From Dreissena polymorpha (Eukaryota; Mollusca; Bivalvia; Myida; Dreissenidae): a stretch of DNA of 64,000 bases. The notes under the pieces are model-generated. The model did not search any database. It was given only the letters and a program-made list of their open reading frames with translations, and was not told the DNA's origin. The stretch covers positions 82,972,683-83,036,682 of the forward strand of contig NC_068356.1 in the NCBI RefSeq assembly GCF_020536995.1, given 5' to 3'. Made by a program: the position numbers and the translations under genes. Of the stretch, positions 56,974 through 64,000 are shown one piece after another; positions within the stretch are counted from its first letter, which is position 1, and every line of letters starts with the position of its first letter.

Positions 56974-57763
56974 CTAGTAAATGCCCACCAGATGAAGTTT
57001 AAGATATACAAACTTGCCTTTTTGTTCAGCTGGAAAGAGACATTGCAGACAGAAATCCCAAGACCTGTTTCCTGCTCTCCACTGCTGCTCGCTCAGTCGT
57101 TCCTTTGCCTTTGTTATAACCACTTCAGTCTCCTTGTGGGGCATATCATCGCCGCACAGATACATCTTTAAAGATTTCGTTTTCAAGTCAATGGCAAATG
57201 TATCCTCCATTATCGTGCGGGTAGAGAATAAACCGAGAGTTCCGTAATGAATGACGGTAATCTTTCTGTTATCTGTATCAAACTCGGACAGTATGCCTTG
57301 ATGACTAATACTATATTATGTGAATTCTACAACGGAGCCTTTATGTAGATCACACCAGCTGTACACATGATACATAATGTAGTGTTCCATATGGGGTTAG
57401 TCGTATCCATGGTACATGTTTTCCCGCTTTAGCCCATTTAACAAACTGGGGTGATTTGTTGTATGTTATATGATGGTATTTCTCGTCTATTCTTCTACGG
57501 GCTCTTTCCACAACTTCTCCCGGCTCAAATGGTGTGTTGTCAAATGACATGACGTGAACTGTTTCTGTTTTTAGATTAAACAATAGTTCTTCCACCATGA
57601 TTGTCCGTGTTGCTAACAATGACTTAGTTCCATAATGGATCACATGAAAGTGTCCTTCGTCCTCATTTTTCTTAACAATTTGTGAAACAATTCCTTCGTG
57701 AGCGAACGAATAATAAGTGAAGACAATGACATCACCTACACGTATCTGGTCAATTAAAGAAAT
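56974..57763 (-). pseudogene. Two-domain LRAT-like gene, copy B, broken
   Basis: Domain 1 reads IRVGDVIVFTYYSFAHEGIV, then HVIHYGTKSLLATRTIM, RARRRIDEKYHHITYNKSPQ and FVKWAKAGKHV. It keeps the first catalytic His (AHEGI) that copy A lacks. One extra base near 57,380 shifts the frame, and a TAA at 57,316-57,318 interrupts domain 2, which otherwise reads HQGILSEFD, VIHYGTLGLFSTRTIMEDTF and NRSWDFCLQCLF. As in copy A, Ser replaces the catalytic Cys in both domains. The C-terminal end differs from copy A by an indel of about 57 bp. Confidence 0.78.
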
Positions 57764-57769
57764 ATATCA

Positions 57770-60195
57770 CATGGATCATTAAAAATGTTAAGATATTTAA
57801 ACAAGTATTTATCGTTCTTTAGTAGTAATGTTACGAAGCGTTTATTTCCGATTATCATGAAATGATATTTTTAAATTTAGCATATCGAAAACAAACCTTG
57901 TTGTAATATTGTTAAACGCCTTTTGTATTCACCAATGAAATACTTTACTGATTCACCGTACTTAGCTTTATCAAATATAGAACATTTGATTAGTGAGAAT
58001 TTAATTTAACTTGCATTTAACTTCCTGGGCCTACTCACAACTGAGAACACTTTAATCTTAACCACCTGCAAATAATTTAGTGATATGCTTCTGTGCCTCA
58101 ACCAAATAAGACATCCGATGCGTTTGAAAGATATTTTATCTTTAAAATACGGAATACAATATGAAAAAAATATTTCCTATGCGAAATACTACAATAATGA
58201 AATTAACAGCTGTAGAATAAAAATATAAATGTCTCAACAAAAACTCCCATACCGCTTATACTTCCTTTAATTTTCTAAAGGAAATTCATTATTTATTTCA
58301 TGTTAAGTAATTGCATGGCAGCAAAACTACAATTACTCCAAATCAAATGTATGTTGACAAATGATAGGCCAATAATAGAGAAAATCTAAGCATGTGTTTC
58401 GCATGATTGCATGTAATGAGGCGTTCGGATTCTTGATAGATGTTTGAGCACATAACTCGACTTATTGTGCAGGAAACGCGCGAAATGTTTTGCCACGTTT
58501 TGCTTCGTTGTAATCATATATATTTGAAGGATGAATTTAAAGATCGAGGATATATTTCATAATCATACTTCTGGTTTTAAAATCTATGCGCCTTCAATGA
58601 TCATGATTGTTGAGTAAAATTGGCATGATATCTTTAATAAAAATTATGCAATATGAGAATTCAATAACACAAAGTTAACTCGCCCAATTTATGTGAAAAA
58701 AATCCACGCACGAGTTATAATACAGGCCGAACTTCCGCCGCCCCCATCCACTTCCGGGATTTTTTTGACGTTTTTACATGTTCACTTAGTATGGTTTAGT
58801 TGTTTCTAATATTGTCAGTTACAAAACTTTTAACTTGTATACCTTCTCCATGAATCCACCGTGTAAGTGTTTGTGATAAAAACTGTATTTTGTCTCTTAA
58901 TCGTGACTGAACTTTGTCCTACTGTGAACATTCATATACTCTTGTATAGTTTTGATAATAAGAGACCGTGAATAATGTTTACGACAGTTAGTGTCCCTTT
59001 TTTCTGATGATAATAAAAGGCCAACAAGACGTTAAGCCTGCTGTCTAGTAGTGCCATTGCTACAACAATCTATTCGTAATAAATGGAACTCATATTTTAT
59101 ATTTTTCTGATAGAAACATGTTAACCATATATTTTGCAAGTTTGCTTCACAGTAGGTGTGGTTTATTTTCGCAATGTAATTTTTAATATGGGTGTCTTAT
59201 AACGATATAATATAACCTTCGTTGCCTATTGTTGCTTAATGCGACTTAAATAAACATTTTAGCGGCTATCAAATAACGTTGCATAGCAAATACCAAACCT
59301 CTGAGCCGTGCAATTTCAGAGGAAATTATTCTTCTATTTACATTCAATCTTTCAAGTCTGACATTGACCTTTGAAATCTACTTTCGTGATGGTGTATGTT
59401 TTACATACCGTCTGATAAAAATAGACATTTGTGTCAACTTATTTTGAAATCCTGCAATTCTTATAAAATATATTTCGTATATATTTTACCTTGAACTATA
59501 AATTTGACAATAAAATTCCGCAAATGAGCATTCTATATGCCTCTATACAAAACTATTGTTGCTTTAAAATGCTACTTTCCTACCATTAACATTAAAGTTT
59601 GACACTAACCTCAAGTATAACTGTAAGAATATATAATAAAATGATTTTGAAGGTCAATGTCATATTTTTGTTAAATGTTAAATTTTCTAACGAGAAATGC
59701 GCCGTTCGATTTTAATGTCAATAGGCGTAGACTGAATCATTTACATGTATTTGCAGCGTGTGCGTTATTTATGCAGACGGAAAGGAATTCTTCATCAATA
59801 TCTCGTGTTTTAGTGTAAACTGCACTCTACTTAAAACCTGTCGACGTTGCATAACATCTTTTCATCATTGAGCATCTTATTTCTGAAGTAAAAACTCCAA
59901 ACAGACATGTTAAATAGTAACCAATAATCGAATAATCGATTAAATTTTATTGCAATTCGGTATATTTAAGATTACATCTTTATTAGTTTTGTGCGTTTAT
60001 ACTGGTAAACATTCAACCTTAACTTCTCCTTAACTGAAATTAAAATAAATGAACAGGCGAATAGTCCTTTATTGTGATGATTGTGAGAGAAATAATTTTG
60101 CTTATCTTCTCCTTACTATTGACCCTTAAACCGAGGTGTAGATTGTGTCTAAATGACAAATAAACGCGGAAGTTATATGATAAGAAACTAGATAA
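57770..60195. other. Intergenic stretch without a recognised gene
   Basis: Mostly AT-rich. Text near 59,290-59,400 and 59,590-59,640 (tctgagccgtgcaatttcag, ctgacattgacctttgaaat) resembles the diverged repeat at the right end of the window. Confidence 0.4.
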
Positions 60196-60198
60196 TGC

Positions 60199-60352
60199 GG
60201 TTGACGTGGTGTAATGGACATGGTGTCCGCCTAGCGACCGGTAGGTCACGGGTTCGTTTCCCACTGTGGGAGCGTTCTTTAGATCTCCCCCAAAGACACC
60301 AAGTACTTGTTCTAGGCCCAGGAAACGGACTAGAGAGCGTTTCATATAAGTA
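60199..60352 (+). repeat. tRNA-derived SINE, third family
   Basis: The pseudo-tRNA head (gacgtggtgtaatggacatg; cacgggttcgtttcccact as B box) is followed by a conserved body with tctttagatctcccccaaag, acaccaagtacttgttctag and gcccaggaaacggactagag. It ends near gagcgtttcatataag. It is not a functional tRNA; a 101-codon frame on the other strand is a by-product. Confidence 0.75.
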
Positions 60353-60800
60353 GTAATTACTTTAAATTCAATCGAGCTAAAAAATAAATAGGTTTATACT
60401 TAGATAATGTATTGTCATAACATAAGTGTAATCAATTGGGGCAGGTTTGGGTTTGTGAAATTTTAAGTTGATCTTTTGTGTTTTGAGTTGGTCAATGTGT
60501 TATACACTTTATATCTTAAATTCGTTTGCATTGTTGTATTTAACTTATTAAAAAAAAACTTTTTATGATTATTTTACTTCAGAAATACTTGGAGAGTGAA
60601 CAGAAAAATTAACTAATATGTCGACGTTCTTCAGAATCGAATTACGTTGGACAATAGCATTGATATTGTGTACCCTTTTTGCATACATTCTGTGAATGAT
60701 TTTTCTGCGCACGAACACTAAGCAACCAGCAACGACGCACACTTAACATGAAGACCCGCGGAAATTAACTCGAGAGGCAAAATGCCAATCGAAGCCGAAT
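60353..60800. other. AT-rich stretch without a recognised gene
   Basis: Nothing assignable seen on either strand. Confidence 0.4.
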
Positions 60801-60801
60801 A

Positions 60802-61640
60802 AGTTAATATGTGAAATATGTGAATCTTCGCATGCAGATGCATATTGCATGCAGTGTAAACAATGTATGTGCTCGTCATGTCATTGATATCATGGCAAGT
60901 TTTTTGTCAGCAGATATCCCACGACAGTAACGCGGGAGACGTTTAACTTGTGCCATAAATATAACATCGACAACGACAAGTGTACGAGACATCTTGCTTT
61001 GTAATACCCGATACTGCGGCGGGTTGCTGCTGTCAATATATTGATTCAAATCATTCAAAGAACTGCACTTCTGGTACAATATGTATAGGGGCAGTAAACA
61101 CAATGCATGACTTTTATTTTGTTAAACGAAAATTTAATGTTGTTGATAACAGTCAAACAGAACTTATTGTTGTTCAAAACCGTCAACAGAAGATGGATAT
61201 GGCTCAGAAGCAAATCGACTCCTATTGTTCTTGGCTACAAACTGCGTGCATATCAGACATGCATTTGCACAAACTTTGAATAAGCACTGGGGACAACCGG
61301 ATTTATCAATTAGACATTCAAACTAAAACGTTTAGTACTGTTTTATTACTGAGGGTGCCTGCTATGGATAAGCGTTATTCGATTGCGGTTTTGCGATCAG
61401 CGTATTATCTAAAACGGACTTTGATTTGTCTGAATGGCAAATACAGTTGTTAACGCGAGCTGGAGTTTTTAAGGGTTAGGTGGCAGACAAAATGGAGAAG
61501 AACATGTTGAAAAGTCCGAAATGCCTGCAATCAAATGCTAATGATGACATTTTGTATATCTCTGATGGCGGAACAAACTATCCAGTTTGTAAAATTAATT
61601 TGTCAATCGACTTTAATAAAAGAATACCGGACGTATCCAT
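60802..61640 (+). pseudogene. TRIM-like gene remnant (B-boxes, coiled-coil, NHL piece)
   Basis: The first zinc-binding unit reads CEICESSHADAYCMQCKQCM then CSSCH (B-box type 1 spacing), followed by a TGA and YHGK. A second B-box-like unit follows in a shifted frame (KCTRH, then CFVIPDTAAGCCCQYIDSNH and SKNC). After it comes a Gln-rich coiled-coil-like stretch (VVQNRQQKMDMAQKQIDSYC), and near 61,540 an NHL-repeat-like phrase (DILYISDGGTN). The order fits B-box/NHL TRIM-type proteins, which are numerous in bivalves. It is much shorter than a complete gene, with stops, shifts and losses. Confidence 0.5.
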
Positions 61641-62480
61641 GATTTTTTTCTTAATAATATCTCTGGGATTTCATTTTTTTTTATACGACCGGTTTAAGGT
61701 CATGATCATAGTTTACTTCATGTGTGTTTTTTTCTGTGATGTGCTTTTGTCCGATGTCTATTTAATGGGAATTCAGCTACTTGCTGAAAACAAATGATGG
61801 TGATGATAAGAGTTTTCTTTTGCAGATGAACCTTGGGTTTCACTGTGTAGATATTCTTATAAGTGGTGATTTTATATCAAACTTTAAAAGCTAAGCTGCG
61901 GATCTCATTTTCTTGAAGTCAATGTTTTGAACCCCTTTGTTTGACTGACATTTGATTCTTTTTGACTGCCTAGTTAGAGTTTTCGTTAGTTTGGAACTTC
62001 CATGGAACGATGTTTTAGCAATACGATGCATATCACGCGAAACACATTTATTTTGAGTGAACCATTCTACTGCACTAACTAAATAAAGTGTGTATTGCAT
62101 GATACAATGGAGCCTTTAATAGATCAAACCAACAGTTTGGCAACAGGCAATATGAAGACAAAATGGGAAATAAAATTAATGTTCAATGTGATATATTTTT
62201 ATGATAAAAATGTCGATATAAATCTTAATGAGATCGAAACTATCAACTAGGCTTTTATGTGTTGAGACAATTCAACTCTACCCAAGATCGCATAAATGTG
62301 TACTAGCGCGTTGCTAGTTACAAACCCAATTGAATTATTGAAAGCAACTTTGTTATATACCACAATCAAATATCAAATACAAAATATCGAATCCATGTAT
62401 TGTGTTGCTTCAGATACAAAGTAATTATTGCTTTAGTAAAAAGTAAAGTATTATGCTTAAAATTTCAATATAAAATATTT
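61641..62480. other. Stretch with a hydrophobic frame of doubtful meaning
   Basis: The frame covering 61,641-61,797 continues from the NHL-like piece into FFLIISLGFHFFLYDRF, a T-rich hydrophobic run that is probably non-coding. No other feature. Confidence 0.35.
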
Positions 62481-63330
62481 ATCACCCCGGGCCAAGACAG
62501 GATCAAATTTGACCACAATTGCATATCACAACTAATCGCCTTGTTGTTTAAGAGAATATTGTTAAAGTTATAAAAGTCTATATAAACAAGTGATCTCAGG
62601 GGCATGGCCAGTTTTTACCACATTGGCGTGCATTGAACAAACTTTGTTAAGGACCTACTCGACATTTGATTACTGCGACATGTCCAGATTAACCCCAGGA
62701 TAATCAAATATGATATCTACTTACAATTATCAGAATTGTGGGCCCTGTGGTTTCAGAGGCAAAGATTATGTTGGACAGAGCCAGTTTTTATCCCAGGGAC
62801 ATGAGTTGAATAGACTAGGTAGACGACCTCCAAACCATGTAAGATGCCCAAACATCTGAGCCTTGCAGTTACAGAGAAGAGTATTTTTAAGTTTCAAAAG
62901 AAACATTCATAGAAAAAACTTATGACTCACAGGGCCTTGTCAGTTTTGATTATAGGGGCAAGATCTGAACAAACTGTTTGACAATAACAATAGGAAGTTA
63001 CATGTCAAAAACCTAACCTCAGAGAATTTTTTTTTAAGTTTTAACTATCTACATATAAATAAAACAAGAAGCCACCCAGAATGTGGCAACTTTTGACCCC
63101 AGGGACGTGATTTGAAAATAAACATCGTAAAGGACCACCGTATGATGTTATATTCCAAATACTTACTACCTTTTCCTTGGGGTTTCGGTGATTATTTTTA
63201 TCAGATTTCACTACATACATCTTAGGTAAAAAGGTGACTCCTAGGGCGTGGTTAATTTGAATCCCATAGACATTATTTGAAAAAAAAAGGTAGAAATCTG
63301 GTACCACTAGACGATGTTACATTAGATATT
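62481..63330. repeat. Diverged molluscan repeat array, about 4-5 units
   Basis: Units of roughly 170 bp share the themes ggggcatggccagttttt / agggacatgagttgaata / gggacgtgatttgaaaata, then aggaccacc and gatgttacat-like text. Sequence identity between units is low, so the array is old. Confidence 0.55.
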
Positions 63331-64000
63331 TTATTCATTACCTTTGTTATTTCAGATGTGATGATTTGTGAAGCTTTAACTTATCAAATCTTGTGTTAGG
63401 TCTGGTTAAATAAATATGCAACAGGACGTTAGTGTTTGAGTAGCATCGAAAGAAGTCCAATCATGGTTCGTTCCCTTTCACTTTCGTTAGACTAAAGGTT
63501 CTTTCCAAGATATTATTTCGAACCTGTTTCATGTTATTTCGAAATGATAACTACATGTTGTATTTTGGCTATAAAGATGATCATATTTGAGCTACAACCA
63601 CACGGTATAACATTTTTCACAAAGATTACAAGAGCTGGTTCTTTTGTGTGACACAACCTGGAATAGGAAAATATTTGTGTCATAAGTCTTTTCAATATCA
63701 ATTACTGAATGTAGAAGCAAAGATTGGACAACAAGCAATGTTTTAAAATTAAATTCTCTTTTTAAATCTTTAAGCTCTTATTATAACTTGTTATGTTAGT
63801 TATATGTTGTTTAGTTTGACATTTTATCTTACAGTATAACCTTGTCGTTAAATAAATTTTCTTTGCTCAAAATACACATTTATTAGCGGTTATATTGTGC
63901 CACATAACTTACGTTATGTCAATATCCTCCGGTTGTTGGAGAAAAACAGAGCTTCAGAAATGATAACAATACAACGAACCTTTTTTTTAAATTACCATTC
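63331..64000. other. Right edge, no recognised gene
   Basis: AT-rich with short chance frames only. Confidence 0.4.

Noticed and set aside
60040-60345. 101-codon minus-strand frame
   Set aside because: It is the reverse strand of a tRNA-derived SINE body.

Overview
The window looks like AT-rich intergenic and intronic DNA from a bivalve mollusc, probably a heterodont such as Dreissena or a relative. The evidence is spliced animal genes with GT/AG introns of 0.2-9 kb, tRNA-derived SINEs of molluscan type, repeats rich in TGACCT half-sites, and Ty3/gypsy, DIRS-like, Penelope-like, CR1-like and Tx1/L1-like retroelements. The species is an inference. No bacterial-style operon, CRISPR array or convincing functional tRNA or rRNA gene was seen.

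The host-gene content is organised as a large tandem duplication on the minus strand. Block A (about 6.0-24.9 kb) holds a two-domain LRAT-like gene (23,999-24,919) followed downstream by the C-terminal exons of a spastin-type AAA ATPase (22,994 down to about 6,665). Block B (about 41.0-57.8 kb) repeats the order: a broken LRAT-like copy (56,974-57,763), then spastin exons (54,324 down to 41,831). Coding exons, splice phases, intronic minisatellites and part of the 3' flank match between blocks. Both spastin copies are damaged, in different ways. A lacks the Walker B exon and has a degenerate last exon. B has a frameshift inside Walker A, an in-frame stop after the TNRP motif, a doubtful splice acceptor, and no upstream linker exons. 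The block A LRAT-like frame is the only long intact host frame. All four LRAT-like domains have Ser where the catalytic Cys should be, so it is probably an ancestral pseudoenzyme.

The rest is mostly mobile DNA. At 1.1-5.9 kb there is a Ty3/gypsy fossil between direct repeats, with two pol pieces head to head. At 16.8-22.1 kb two truncated LINEs sit inside an older diverged repeat. At 25.3-29.4 kb there is a large inverted-repeat element of unknown superfamily: its arms of about 430 bp carry a reiterated GCTATGTGTGG motif, it contains a pogo-like insertion, and it has split an older tRNA-containing repeat. At 32.2-34.0 kb there is a local duplication with an extra insertion of about 550 bp in one copy. 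At 35.6-37.5 kb lies a Penelope-like RT remnant, and at 38.6-41 kb SINE/MITE and LINE pieces. Inside the block B spastin intron are a six-unit array with an exact 145-bp spacing and clustered nuclear-receptor half-sites (45.0-45.9 kb), an intronless uridine-cytidine kinase retrocopy (47.5-48.2 kb) and a DIRS-like tyrosine-recombinase retroelement fossil (48.4-51.1 kb). The right end (58-64 kb) holds a SINE, a B-box/NHL (TRIM-like) gene remnant and a diverged repeat array.
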